Shown here: positions 1 to 11,096 of the stretch, one piece after another
Position numbering within the stretch: the stretch's first letter is position 1
Layout of the letters: every line of letters starts with the position of its first letter
NCBI GenBank assembly: GCA_025738555.1
Contig: JAOVFP010000013.1
Span: 3,286,001 to 3,350,000 of the forward strand
Direction: 5' to 3'
Source of the DNA: Cyathus striatus
Lineage: Eukaryota > Basidiomycota > Agaricomycetes > Agaricales > Nidulariaceae
Length of the DNA: 64,000 nt
Translations under genes and position numbers: made by a program
The notes under the pieces: generated by a model
Databases searched by the model: none
Seen by the model: the letters and a program-made list of their open reading frames with translations, nothing else
What the model was told of the DNA's origin: nothing

Positions 1-39
1 GAGGGAGAAGGGAAGAAAGGGATGATAATATGAAATAGA

Positions 40-130
40 TTGAATATGTTACAGAATCTGTAATGTGAATTTGATGTGAATATGTTATATATAGAATATG
101 TTATAGAATAAGTGAAATGTGAATATGTCA
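40..130. repeat. AT-rich imperfect short repeat, GAATATGT-like units
   Basis: The word gaatatgtta or close variants (gaatatgtt, gaatatgtc) recurs at about 41, 79, 95 and 121, separated by gtgaatttgatgt-like spacers. It lies just upstream of the CIA1 start and is probably a degenerate microsatellite in the promoter or 5' UTR. No function can be read from it. Confidence 0.5.
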
Positions 131-144
131 TGATAAATGATTTG

Positions 145-1367
145 ATGATGGACGTCGATTATCTCTACACCGTCTTCCCGGTTGCCCAACTCCCGTCCCA
201 CCAAGACCGTGCATGGCATGTCGCCTGGAACCCCACAAAACCACTCATCGCCTCCTGCAGCGCAGATAAATCAGTCCGTCTCTACAGCTATGCTCAACGC
301 TCAGATACCTCTCCCTCTGCTCCTCCCACATTGCCCTTTACTCTACTCACAACTATACACACTGAGCATGCCAAAACCGTCCGCGCTGTTGCCTGGTCTC
401 CATCTGGAACTACCCTCGCTACTGCCTCCTTCGACTCCAACATCGCCATATGGGAAGAGGAGGACGGCGAGTGGGAGTGCATGAGCACCCTCGAGGGTCA
501 CGAGACAGAGTGCAAGAGTGTCGCCTACTCTTCCGACGGCACTTTGCTCGCAAGTTGCAGTAGAGACAAAACTGTCTGGATATGGGAGGGTACGTCTGTG
601 TGCACCCGTCATTAATGCATTGGCAATGACGCGTTGTCTCAGTCCATCCCGATTCCGACTTTGAGTGCATGTCCGTCTTGATGGAACACACTCAGGATGT
701 AAAGTGTGTCTCCTGGCATCCCACTGAAGAGGTTATTTTATTACCTGCTGCCAGTATACACCTCTCACTGCCTTGTTCGCAGGTTCTTGCGTCCGCATCG
801 TATGACGATACCATAAAACTTTACATGGATGATCCCTCGGATGACTGGTTCTGCTTTACGACTCTCACCGGACACACCTCTACCGTCTGGGCTCTTTCAT
901 GGGATCCCACAGGTCGTTTCCTCGCCTCTGCATCCGATGATAAAACAGTGCGCGTCTGGCAGCGTGTCGCGCAGCACAAGTTCGTTTGTGTTCTAGCACT
1001 TACAGGACATGACCGGGCAGTGTATTCGGTCTCTTGGGGCGTCGGAAAGAGCGGGAAGGTAGGCAGCCTTGGGTGGATCGCGAGTGCTGGTGGAGATGGT
1101 GTTATCCGCGTCTGGGAGTTATCGGTACGGTTGCTTTTTATTGTTGTACTACCCTTGCATACTGAATGCTTTTAGGAGGCAGAGGTGGAAGGTCCATCTG
1201 CGGGTGCCAAACCGCTTGAGCATAATCTCATCGCTCGTCTTCCGATGGCTCACGGGGAGTACGACATCAATACCGTGACTTGGTGTCCAAGGAAGGGACA
1301 TGAAGATCTTCTTGCTACTGCTGGCGACGACGGGTCTGCAAGGATTTGGAGAGTGGTTCCGGCGTAA
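145..1367 (+). CDS. CIA1: Cytosolic Fe-S protein assembly protein CIA1 (CIAO1), WD40 repeat protein
   Basis: WD40 beta-propeller subunit of the CIA targeting complex, which hands Fe-S clusters to cytosolic and nuclear apoproteins. Four exons are read: 145-589, 643-731, 783-1124 and 1176-1367. They join in frame to 355 residues, the usual family length of about 330-400. WD-type repeats with GH...W.P...LAS.S.DK..R.W spacing run throughout, for example [12 protein letters not shown] near the N terminus, [25 protein letters not shown] and [11 protein letters not shown]. The intron at 732-782 is 51 bp and has no in-frame stop; splicing it out restores the conserved run [14 protein letters not shown]. 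In-frame ATGs lie at 112, 127, 145 and 148; I chose 145 because the conserved part begins about 17 residues later. An upstream coding exon cannot be excluded. Its 3' end converges on the next gene. Confidence 0.9.
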
Positions 1368-1497
1368 AAGTTGCAACATCTTGTCTACATAGAATATATT
1401 ATAGCGTACGTATATCAGTATGCATCCCATTGGTCACGTTCATACTGAAATCACAAATCCAATCATTACAACTACTGAAAGAGAGATCTGAGCATTG

Positions 1498-2281
1498 TTA
1501 TTGTGAAACGGACCCGATGTGCACTACGCTAGCCAGAACTGAGGCCACAAGAACCGTGTAAAACCCTATAGAAACCTCCCAACCCGCAGAGGCACCTGAC
1601 GTCGAGCTCGAGCTAGTAGACGTAGCTGGTGCGGAGGAAGAAGAGGCGGAAGACTGAGAAGATTTAACCGTTATAAGGCCAGTTCCGCTAGAACCTCCGG
1701 TAGATGCAGCCGGAGCTCCACCAGAGCCTCCCGAAGAGGCACCTGGGGCGGGAGTAGGATCAGCCAGAGCAGCTGTTGTCCCTAACTGAACTGGAATTTG
1801 ACAACATCGTCAGTAGTGGTAATGGACTCATCACCATTTCCAGCCGAGCACAGAGCAACGGAGGCGGATATGGTACAGACAGCGGCGAAAGAAATGGTTG
1901 TGACACCGCTGTCAAGTGCCGCTCCAACGGAAGCGTAGTCAGAACCTTCAACAAGAGTAGCTTAAAAGTAGAATGAGAAAGGTAATTGTACTGGCCAAAA
2001 TGTTAGGTATACCTGTTGCAGGGAAAGGGTCCGCGCCATCGAATATGGTATCGGTAGGCTGTACCGCGGGAGCTTGAAGAACATATGTTGTCCTGCCATC
2101 ACTTCCAACCCCGACAACGTCTGCACTCAGGGCTTGAATATCAAAGCCTGGAATGTAGAGAAGAGTGGATTCTGGGCAATCACAGCTGGGGTCATGGTAT
2201 GTATCGTCATTCAAGCGGATATAGAGGTTGAAACTTACAACCAGTGATGGCCAGGAGAGTGAGAAGGACAGAAGAAACCAT
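1498..2281 (-). CDS. Secreted Ser/Thr-rich protein with GPI-anchor-like C terminus, unknown function
   Basis: The start ATG at 2281 opens a hydrophobic signal peptide (MVSSVLLTLLAITG). A small globular part follows (ALSADVVGVGSDGRTTYVL, then ASVGAALDSGVTTISFA, then two cysteines in VCTISASVALCSAGN). The C-terminal third is a Ser/Thr/Gly/Ala/Pro-rich tail ending in a hydrophobic stretch (FYTVLVASVLASVV), the layout of GPI-anchored cell-surface proteins in mushrooms. At least three introns are needed: a GTAAGT donor just after the signal peptide, one near 1960-2010, and a roughly 44 bp intron that removes the stop after VKFQFS and joins the propeptide to the Ser-rich tail. The first acceptor is uncertain. 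The specific family was not identified. Confidence 0.7.
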
Positions 2282-2823
2282 ATTGAAGTAAAAGAGAGGG
2301 GCTTTTGTAACGAGCGACGAGGTAAGTAGTTTTGTTTAGAAATTTCAAATAGCTGGACTATGTTTGCTTTATGTTCCTGAAAACATCGGCAAGACGATGG
2401 CCGGTTGAGACCATTTGCAAAATAAAATGATACCAGGGTCGACGGCCAGTGTCTACACATATTCACACTTGTCAACATCGTTGATTTGGTCACTGTAAAA
2501 TTGTGTATTGAGCATGAATTGAGTTGTTGACCTGGCTTGCTGGTTAAATAATGCTACAGCTTACATAAACATTAAACCTATGACGTCCTTGAATTTGTTC
2601 TAAATTTGTCTACTCTCTTGTTCAACTTCTGCTTGCCTTTTTACTTTTTCGCCTTGTACTTATTCTTCCACAACTACGCTGTTTCTATGGAAGCACTATG
2701 TACACCAGGAAAACAAGGTCATGACATCGTCCTCGTCAACGACTTAAACGTGGCCTATGCTGCCTACTTGCTTTCTTCGCGTCTTCACCCACTTCCCAAT
2801 CACTTCAACACATAGCTACGAGG
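2282..2823. other. Intergenic divergent promoter region
   Basis: About 540 bp lies between the divergent starts of the secreted protein (-) and the F-box gene (+). The half nearest the F-box gene is C/T-rich (around 2606-2815), typical of a fungal 5' UTR/promoter pyrimidine tract. No additional gene was seen. Confidence 0.5.
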
Positions 2824-4876
2824 ATGGCTCCCCGCTATACTGCACGCACTCGTGTCTCTCATCAGCCCGGGCCACCATGTTACCTCCAACGCTTATCAGC
2901 TGACACTCTAGTTGACGATATATTCATCTACCTTCATGTTGAAGACGTCCTTTGTTTGCGGAGGGTATGCTAATTCAATTTCCCCAAATCCCGTTCATAC
3001 TGACACCTGCCAGGTGAACAAAGCTTTCTACATCCTCTCACATACCCCATCAATATGGAAGCGGTTTTTGATCAGATTGCAGCGCCTGCGTTACCCTATT
3101 CCTCCGTTACCCCCTCTTCAGCGCAACACATTCTCCAATATTGACTTGGATGTCGAGCAACTGGTCATTCGGTCAATAACCGTGGACGAGAACTGGAAAT
3201 CTACATCTTCTCCAAGGCTATATAATAAAGCTCTCGTTAATGTAGGCGCTTGCGTAGTAGACATGAAACTCGCTCCCGGAGGAAAATACCTTCTTGTATC
3301 CACGAATGACGCATCGAATCAACACTGTTATCTTACCGTGTTTCTCATGGATCACCCAGATGGCCCTCAAGCACTAGCCAGGGTTCACACTACTTCAAAG
3401 GCATATCACCTGGAAGTTAGATATGCCAACCTCTGGGGCTGTTGGGGACTTTGGATTGCGTTCGTGCGCAGAGTTCTAAAACTAGCACCAGATAAAGAGT
3501 GAGTTTTTCTTTCTATGTATCATATTCAATGAGCTCATGCAGTGTCTGGTAGTACATATGGTGGCCAGCAGCCTGTGTATGAATATTATTGCAATATCGA
3601 CCTTTCAGATCTAAGCCACGAGACGGAGATCGATCCACCACCAGGCCACGTCATTCATTACGAGATAGTTTGCTACCACATTCCATTGGAAACGCTGGAA
3701 ATATTGTCAGACCCTCGTTTGTTTGCTGGATGTCCTCAATTTATCAAGAAAGTCCAGGATGCGCCTGAGCCTTTCAACGACATCGGTGGCTTTGTCTCGG
3801 TAGGGGCCATCTCCAATATAACAGTGTTCCAATACCAAAGCAAGCCACGTTTTGTAGCAAAGTTGGGTGATAAATGTATTATATGCGCAGCTATGGTGGA
3901 CCCTAATAGGAACGAGCTGTCGATTATGTCGATTGCACCCGTGCCCAATTTCGAGCATAACGTAAGATTCGTCAGATATAGTAGTCTTCACTGCTAACTT
4001 CTCTCGTAGGAGTATGTCATAGAGGCCGTGCATCCCATACCCAACCAGGGGTCGTTACTTGTGGCACGCAAAATCCGTATTGGTCGCGAGTTCTGTATGG
4101 CTGCACTAGAAATCTATGATATTCCGACCACTACTGGACAAGGGATTCACGAGGCGAAGCATCGTCTGACACTCACCGACCGCGATATCGTGTCAATTCA
4201 GATATCAGGGTGCGAATCCCCAATTACTGTCCCGGAGGAGATGCTCTCCTCTGGTCCACCGGACCCTATATCAATATACGTGCGCATGAAACAGCCGGGC
4301 GTGTCGCACTATTCTCTATATCCTGCCCTCGTCAATCTACCTATAAACAAGTTTGGACTTGGTCCTCGTCGGTACCGTTTCACACTCGACGAAAAAAATC
4401 TCGTCGTGCAGTCAGTTCATCTTACTCGCCCCTATGACTGTCGTGTCCTACCGGCCGTACACAGATCTATACTATATAACCTATTGGATATGCACTTTCA
4501 TCCTGCCGTAGCAAACATCCGACGACACCATAGTGCATCTAACGTTCCAGCCGACGAAAAATGTGTATACAAGCCTCCAGTTTTGGAAGACGAGCAAGTA
4601 ACTCGCCATGGAAGACCCAAAGTACCAAAGAAAATATACGTAACGGTCGATACGCCGGGGTTGACAGATGAAATTAATCAGAATGGCGGGCTATCAGCTA
4701 TTACATGGGATGAGGGCATTGGAAGATTATGCTTTGCAACTGGGAACGATAGTTTGATTCGCATGCTTGATTATGGGCAAAGTACGCATCCGGATAGCCG
4801 ACTACAAAAGTGGAAGGCAGAGTTGGCAGATCGAGAAAGGCGTCGGGAGATATGGGAAGATGTGAGATATTTCTAG
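2824..4876 (+). CDS. F-box protein (mushroom type)
   Basis: Probable substrate receptor of an SCF ubiquitin ligase. Exons are read as 2824-2964, 3014-3498, 3553-3961 and 4010-4876, giving 633 residues. The F-box lies at about residues 21-65: LQRLSADTLVDDIFIYLHVED, then CLRR spliced to VNKAF..LSHTPSIWKRF. The rest is a long beta-rich region that in this family often forms a propeller-like fold; near the C terminus ITWDEGIGRLCFATG resembles a WD-like blade. The second intron needs care. The GTGAGT donor at 3499 joined to the nearest acceptor at 3541 gives an immediate stop, whereas the acceptor ggtag at 3550-3552 keeps the frame. The target protein cannot be told from sequence. Confidence 0.85.
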
Positions 4877-4959
4877 TCTTATCCTTTCAGTCCTGCCGTC
4901 AGTTTGTTGTTATCCCATCCTGTTCACATATAATTGTACAGTTTTAATTTAATCACAAT

Positions 4960-6248
4960 CTACAATTTTGTCTCATCTTTTCTTTGTGCCTCCTCTCCAA
5001 AGATCTCCTGGAAAGCCTTTCCGATTTCGGCGAGCATATCCTGGGTAACTACACCACGACCCTCATTGAGAAGGCTCGTCGACTTGCTGTGCGCGTCACC
5101 ATGCTTCCAGCGGCTGCCGCAAGAATGGGGATCTTAGATCGGGGAAATGTCATCATTCTGGACGACAATGGTGAGGGTGAGGATCTTTCAAAAGATGGGA
5201 GGATAATAGCTATTTCTTACCCAAAAGCCCCATCCTCTAAGCACTTTCCCCAAGCCATAAAAGTGCCAACAGCTCCGCTTAAAATATCGCCTTGGCCGCC
5301 GCACCTCTTCATTCCACCCTTCACATCCACCTCAATTGTCTCAACTATTCCTTCACGATTACTATCGACTCCATGAAGCTGACTTTTTTCTAGATCCGCA
5401 TTTTCGCCTGTTGTATCTGTGGAAATGATGTCGGTTGCGCCTTTTTGCAGAACGGTTACACCTCCGAGAGCACGAGAGACAAGCTGGGCGCGTTTATCCG
5501 CTGGAGTACTAGGATCTATACCAATAGATTCGCTGAGGCGCTTAAACTCGACAACATTGGGAGTTACGACTGCGCGCCGGTAACCCTTGATGATGGAGTG
5601 ATCCTGACCAACTAGCAGGAGAGCGTCAGCATCTAAAACGAGATACATGCCATTGTCGCGTGCGATGGAAATGGCGGTTTTGGCAAAAGACTGCATATAG
5701 GGTTCACGACCCAAACCAGGGCCAACGATAAGTACATGGAGGCGGGATAGGAGGGATTCGAGTTCTGGTTTTACTTTCTCGATGGGACTATGAAATGGTT
5801 TAGTCGGGTTTGGGTCGTTAGGAAGCGGTGACGTACAGATCTTCTCGAAGCATGGGGTGAACGATTAAATCTGGGGAGTAAGATTTGATTGCACCGGACG
5901 CAGTCGGGGAGCATATTACATGGGACAAATCGACGCCCTTAAAACAAGTTCGCTAAGTGCGATAGGACCAAAGATGTGAGCGCACAAATCTTAGGGCAGA
6001 GAAAGAGGCGAAGAAGGGTGCTCCTGTGTAACTGGCGGGGATCTGAATGTAAGAAGCATGTTAAGACAACAGTACGATGGGGACTGCTCACTCTAGCGCT
6101 CCTCCAAGGACACCGACTCTACCTAGAGTATTTTAGAGAATGATGGTAATAAGAAAGAGGGAATACCAGATTGGCCCTTGTGCAGGGATCCGTCGAGGGG
6201 CGGTATGAGTTTCTTGATCTGGTCGAGTAGCGAGCGAGAAATAGGCAT
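4960..6248 (-). CDS. ATP-dependent (S)-NAD(P)H-hydrate dehydratase, with an apparent frameshift
   Basis: Repair enzyme of the CARKD/YjeF-C ribokinase-like family; it dehydrates S-NADHX/NADPHX using ATP. Start ATG at 6248 gives an N terminus reading [20 protein letters not shown], then [85 protein letters not shown] and the catalytic-loop signature [12 protein letters not shown]. At least five short introns are used. The last exon carries [22 protein letters not shown] in one frame and [23 protein letters not shown] in the next frame, with no splice signal between. One base appears to be missing near 5063-5070, so as given the gene would truncate. It converges with the F-box gene, with stops 83 bp apart. 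Confidence 0.88.
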
Positions 6249-6974
6249 ACTGAGTGGATGATTGAGGGGTTACAGTAATGTTAGTTGTTAAAGTAATGAC
6301 AAGGGTAGTCACGACGACGTCGAGCAATGTTGATGAGACTCAAACTCCCGAGCATCTCGCCATCATGACGTACTGTAGTCCAACTTTATCTAATCTACAT
6401 CACCGAGTTTATTTCCGCCCAACACCGAAATCATTTCCACCGCCAATCTGATTATCCTTCGAGTCCTGACACCTTCTGACACCCATCTTCATCAACACTG
6501 TTCATAATTATGGCTATGTATACTTATATGGACAGCAACCAGTTGAGCCAACACACACCGGCCTTTCAATGCAGCATCTCTCTCTCGTTCCACAAACTAG
6601 CAAAAGCTCGCCATGTGTCCTCAGCGTTGTACCGTACTTATTCTGTGACCCAGTTGAATAATCACGGTCAGAGCTCGGATTCAAGCCAACCCAGTATATT
6701 CGTGGGCACTGGGCGCTGATGAACGCGCTTGATGTCTGTTAATTGGGCGGTGCTGTACACTAACGGAACCCAATCCATCTGTCACAAACTGTTGGTCGCG
6801 AAACATCAGAACAAAAAACTAAAACCTATAAAAAGCCAGGGAATAGCTCCCATGATCTTCACCGGTCAGGATACCTGGTCCCCTCTCTTGCTCTGCTGCC
6901 AAGTAGTCTCTTGTCCTTGAAGGACGTTGACATTTTTCGCTCTTAATAAATTTCGCTCATTTTCTTCATTTGAC
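6249..6974. other. Intergenic region between NNRD and the first GH16 gene
   Basis: This is the shared upstream region of two divergent genes. Apart from the TATA box listed separately, nothing is recognisable. Short open frames at 6510-6719 and 6729-6920 lack codon bias or similarity to anything I recognise. Confidence 0.5.
6827..6834 (+). promoter_or_regulatory. TATA box of GH16 gene 1
   Basis: TATAAAAA lies 148 bp upstream of the ATG at 6975, a normal spacing for a strongly regulated secreted-enzyme gene. It is inferred from sequence only. Confidence 0.6.
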
Positions 6975-8209
6975 ATGAAGTTTGTCTCTCTGATCACCTT
7001 GGTATCCCTGGTTTCTATCGGTGCTGCAGTTAGTCACAGGCACTCCATGCGCAGGAGCCACGTTTCAAGGCAGGAAGGTAGATGGCGGAGTCCTAGAGCG
7101 ACCAATGATAGCAGCACCAAGTCGGGAAAGTCCTATACATTAGATCATCAGTACCGCGGAGCGGATTTTCTGAAGTAGGTTAACATCCTGTATGAATGTT
7201 ATTGTATTGACTCGACGGATAGTCAATGGGACTTCTTTACGGCCCCAGACCCTACTCACGGTCTAGTCAACTATGTCAGTAAGGAAGACGCACAGTCAAA
7301 GGGACTCGCCTACGTTCAGGAAGACGGCACGGCCGTTCTTGCCGTCGATGATAAGACTTCACTTCCCCCGAATACCAATCGCGATTCGTACGTTGGCTAA
7401 TTATTCGTCAACATACACCCACTTACCTATGCAGAGTACGCATCCAGACCCAACAGACTTACAATGGAGGTATTTTCGTAGCAGATTTTTCGGGTATGCC
7501 GTTTGGCTGCAGCGTCTGGCCAGCGTACTGGTCAGTGGGTCCCAACTGGCCTGCGGGTGGTAAGTGTTGTTAACCAAGAGCAAAAGACAAACAAATTGAC
7601 ACTAGTATGTAGGAGAGATAGATATCCTAGAAGGGGTGCACAACCAAGCAGTAAACCAGATGACGCTCCATACTTCTGACGGGTGCACATTGTCTTCTGG
7701 CGGTGGCGAAGCCTCTGGAAATGTACTTAACCAGCAGTGTGCTTCTGGACCAGCAGATAATACCGGATGCGCTTATCAAGATCACGATGATACTTCCTAC
7801 GGCAAGGCATTCAACGACATCGGAGGCGGAGTATTCGCACACCAATGGGACAGTTCGGGCATTCGAGTGTGGCATTTCCCTCGGACCAATGTCCCGGACG
7901 ACATCAAGAATGGTGAACAGCAGTTGTTCCCGGAGAGCTGGGGTACGCCAGTGGCATTCTTCTCCTCGGATTCATGTAGCATGTCAGATCACTTCTACGG
8001 GCACAAATTGGTGATAGATACTACGCTCTGTGGAGACTGGGCTGGCGCTACATATAGCAGCGCGGGGTGTCCAGGAACCTGTGGACAGTGTGTCTCGAGC
8101 CCCGCCAACTTTGGTGGTTAGTCCGTTACACTTTGTTTCGGCATTCCCATTCTAAAACCAAAATTCAGATGCCAAATGGAAAATAAACTATATCGCTGTC
8201 TACCAGTAG
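6975..8209 (+). CDS. Secreted glycoside hydrolase family 16 endo-beta-glucanase (laminarinase-like), copy 1
   Basis: Extracellular beta-1,3(4)-glucan hydrolase. Exons 6975-7174, 7223-7387, 7435-7559, 7613-8116 and 8169-8209 join in frame to 344 residues. The signal peptide is MKFVSLITLVSLVSIGAA. A basic propeptide with SHVSRQ follows, then the GH16 fold: YRGADFLNQWDFF, a WPAYWSVGPNWP loop and the catalytic ExDxxE motif in GEIDILEGVHNQ (first Glu nucleophile, second Glu acid/base). A Cys-rich C-terminal part (CGDWAG...GCPGTCGQC) and the terminal KWKINYIAVYQ strand complete it. It is the first of two tandem copies with matching intron phases. The substrate could be own-wall or plant glucan. No damage is seen. 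Confidence 0.93.
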
Positions 8210-9357
8210 AAGGAAGGTGTCAATCAAATGCTGGAAGTCGAAGTAGCGTGTTAGCCCAGTGTTTTTATATACTAGCTCAAAAATAAGACCATACTTACCA
8301 TCAGCGGCATTCAACCATGAAATCCAAACGATGACATTTGAGTCATGTTCGGGTTCGGAATCCGGGTTTATATCCCAAACAATCCGTTCATTCAACATTC
8401 ACTAGCAGTTTAAACTTCGAAGTGCCACTAGCAGAAGGGTGTAGGCAGCAAGCACAGCAACCTTGTAAGCTTCGACACGTTTACGTCGTCGCTGTGGTTT
8501 GAACTACTTTCAGCTAGACTTCAGACATTGTGAAGCCTTGTAATCAAAGGGAGTTTATGTGGCTTCTCAGTAGGTACGACCTTTTGTTTTAAGCGTTTGT
8601 ACGCCAACTCGTTTCCGGAGATGGTCTAAATCACAAGCATTATAAGAAAGCATGATAAGTATTAACATATAATTAATACCTCAGAACTGCAACGGCTAAT
8701 CCGTCTCACTACGTTTACAATAACTGTGACGCTGTGATGCTGTCCAACATGGTCCACAGTTAAAACAACGTTTGCACACTCACGGGTATACTAGAAATTT
8801 GTTGTTTACTTTTCTGCATTGTTGCAAGTGGCAAGAATGAATGACTCAAGATTGATGATATTGAACGTTTTGATAATTAATTAGGGGCAATATGCAGGCA
8901 CGTGATAGAACAATGGCCAAGGAGCGAAGCAACGCAACGTTGCAAACTGGTTGCTTTGTTCACCTCAACAAGGTATCAATAATGCTTCTCGTGCACGGCC
9001 TTTCATTGTCAAAATTCATTCCTTTCGTCTCGTGGATTGCGTGCAGATGTCTTAAATGAAAGATAGTTTCCTAGCATTCGCCAGGAGTCAAGTGAGATTC
9101 ACTCGCAAACACTGCTCTTTTCAAATTTACGCGGAAACACTATTGTCCCGGAAAAACCATCCGTGCTTGTATAGCTGCAGACAATGGGTATACTTTTAGC
9201 TTTAATCTAATTATTACTTCTCACAGGTTCCGACTGCTTGCCAACCTTTGCCAACCAATAGGCATGCTGCAACCGGGCCCGCAGGCTATGGACCTTTGTT
9301 TTTTTATCCACATTGTTAAAAAATTCATCTTGTGCTCCAGCCTCCTATGCTTCGGGC
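8210..9357. other. Intergenic spacer between the GH16 copies
   Basis: About 1.1 kb of AT-rich sequence acts as the 3' end of copy 1 and promoter of copy 2. No gene is recognised. A short open frame on the minus strand over the 3' end of copy 1 (8165-8398) has no homology that I recognise. Confidence 0.45.
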
Positions 9358-9365
9358 TATTTAAG
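9358..9365 (+). promoter_or_regulatory. TATA-like box of GH16 gene 2
   Basis: TATTTAAG lies about 160 bp upstream of the ATG at 9521, similar spacing to that in the first GH16 copy. The match is weaker than the copy 1 box. Confidence 0.4.
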
Positions 9366-9520
9366 CGATATCTAATTCACTTGATGTCCCCTTTGCTGTC
9401 CTGTCTCTTGGTAACGCTTTCACTCGAGTCTCGACCTCTGGTGCTTTTTCTTACTTACTTATACATATCGCTTGGACCTCGGTGCACTTGAAGTGTATTC
9501 TTTTCCTCCATTGACTGGAA

Positions 9521-10735
9521 ATGCATCTGTCGAGTTCTCTCTTTCTTTCTCTCCTTCCTCTAGGGGGTCTTGCAGGCAAGATCCAGGAAGGTTCATTGCG
9601 CTCTAGACACGTGCAACGTGCCCGTGCCATCGTCGCCCGCAACAACACTTACCAGCTGCAGGATTACTATCGCGGCGAGTCGTTCCTCAAGTGAGTGAAA
9701 CGCTGTGGAACCGCCTTTGTCACGTCCATTAAACTAATCGCTTTTAGTGATTGGGAGTTCTTCAACGCTGCCGATCCTACCCATGGCAATGTTAACTACT
9801 TGAGCAAGTCTGACGCACAGGCCAAGAACCTTGCATATGTCCAAGACGACGGTACTACTGTTTTAGCAGTGGATGACTATTCTACCGTTCCTGTAGGCGG
9901 AAACCGCAACTCGTAAGTGCACTCAGAAGTCGTGTTGGGGTATAGCTGACTTTTATCGTTCGATAGCGTTCGCATTAGCACAAAGAAAACCTATAATGGC
10001 GGCCTTTTCATTGCCGATTTCTGGGCTATGCCCCATGGTTGTAGTGTCTGGCCCGCATATTGGTCCGTTGGCCCTAATTGGCCTGACGCAGGTGGTTTTT
10101 TTTTCTTACTTTCTGATGACACCACGTGCTCAACACGATCCCAGGCGAAATTGACATTCTTGAAGGTGTACATGAACAAGCAACAAATCAGTATACCCTT
10201 CATACTTCGGACGGTTGCACACTCTCTACCGACAATAAAAAGGTGGCCTCCAGCGTTATACATGATCAGTGCGCCAGCACCGGTTCTGACAATCGTGGCT
10301 GTGGCTTCCTTGACACAGATACTCGTACCTACGGCAAAGGTTTCAACACCATTGCAGGTGGTGTTTTTGCCCACCTCTGGAATGATCAGGGCATTAAGAT
10401 GTGGCATTTTGCACGCGGTGAAATCCCTGCAGATGTCACAGCCAAGACCCCTAACCCAGCCAACTGGGGAACACCAGTTGCATTTTGGTCTTCTTCATCC
10501 TGTGACTTCGCGTCACACTTCTACGAACATTCTTTAGTCCTTGATACGACTATATGTGGTGACTGGGCAGGCCCCGCATATGAAGGTTCGGGTTGCCCTG
10601 GTACATGCGCTGAGGCGATTGCTAACAGCACTAATTTCAAATGTGTGCACATTCCTCTTTGTACGCTGCTAATGCTGATCAATTGATTTAATAGGGGCTA
10701 AGTGGAAGTTAAACTACATTGCCGTCTACCAGTAA
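9521..10735 (+). CDS. Secreted glycoside hydrolase family 16 endo-beta-glucanase (laminarinase-like), copy 2
   Basis: Paralogue of the preceding gene. Exons 9521-9690, 9748-9912, 9967-10091, 10145-10642 and 10695-10735 give 332 residues. Exons 2, 3 and 5 have exactly the same lengths as in copy 1 (165, 125 and 41 bp), which shows recent tandem duplication. It has a signal peptide (MHLSSSLFLSLLPLGGLAG), then YYRGESFLNDWEFF, the WPAYWSVGPNWP loop, catalytic GEIDILEGVHEQ with both Glu residues and the Asp present, CGDWAGPAYEGSGCPGTC and the terminal KWKLNYIAVYQ. It appears intact. The N-terminal propeptide has diverged from copy 1. The enzyme probably acts on beta-1,3/1,4- or 1,3/1,6-glucans outside the cell. 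Confidence 0.93.
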
Positions 10736-11096
10736 TGGTCACGCATATTTTCTAATCGTTTACGACGGGATGACAGCTACTTTACTTATTATCATACTGC
10801 ATAGACTGGCGCTATCACACACTTTTTTTTTACATTATTGGGTATTATTGTTTGGCGTTATTCAATTTTAACCTGAAGCAAATAATTGAGTATGTGACAC
10901 TGATAACTTCGGATTTATTTGTTTGGTCCATATTCGATCTTTGACTCTCGGCGCGTTACCTGCATTTGTTTCGCCTCACGTTCACTCTTCACTGGCAATC
11001 ACTTTCCTGGTGAACGTGGTTGGCCGCCTCTGCTGGGTACGAGGCTCACGCGGAGTTACCCGGACTATCGGTTTCTTCATCGTATAACGTTCTCAG

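Noticed and set aside
6133..6366. Upstream ATGs and a possible extra first exon for NNRD
   Set aside because: The ATG at 6248 directly opens the conserved [14 protein letters not shown] sequence without splicing. The upstream ATGs lead to stops.
8165..8398. 77-codon minus-strand frame over the 3' end of GH16 copy 1
   Set aside because: It overlaps the conserved last GH16 exon in antisense and shows no family motif.
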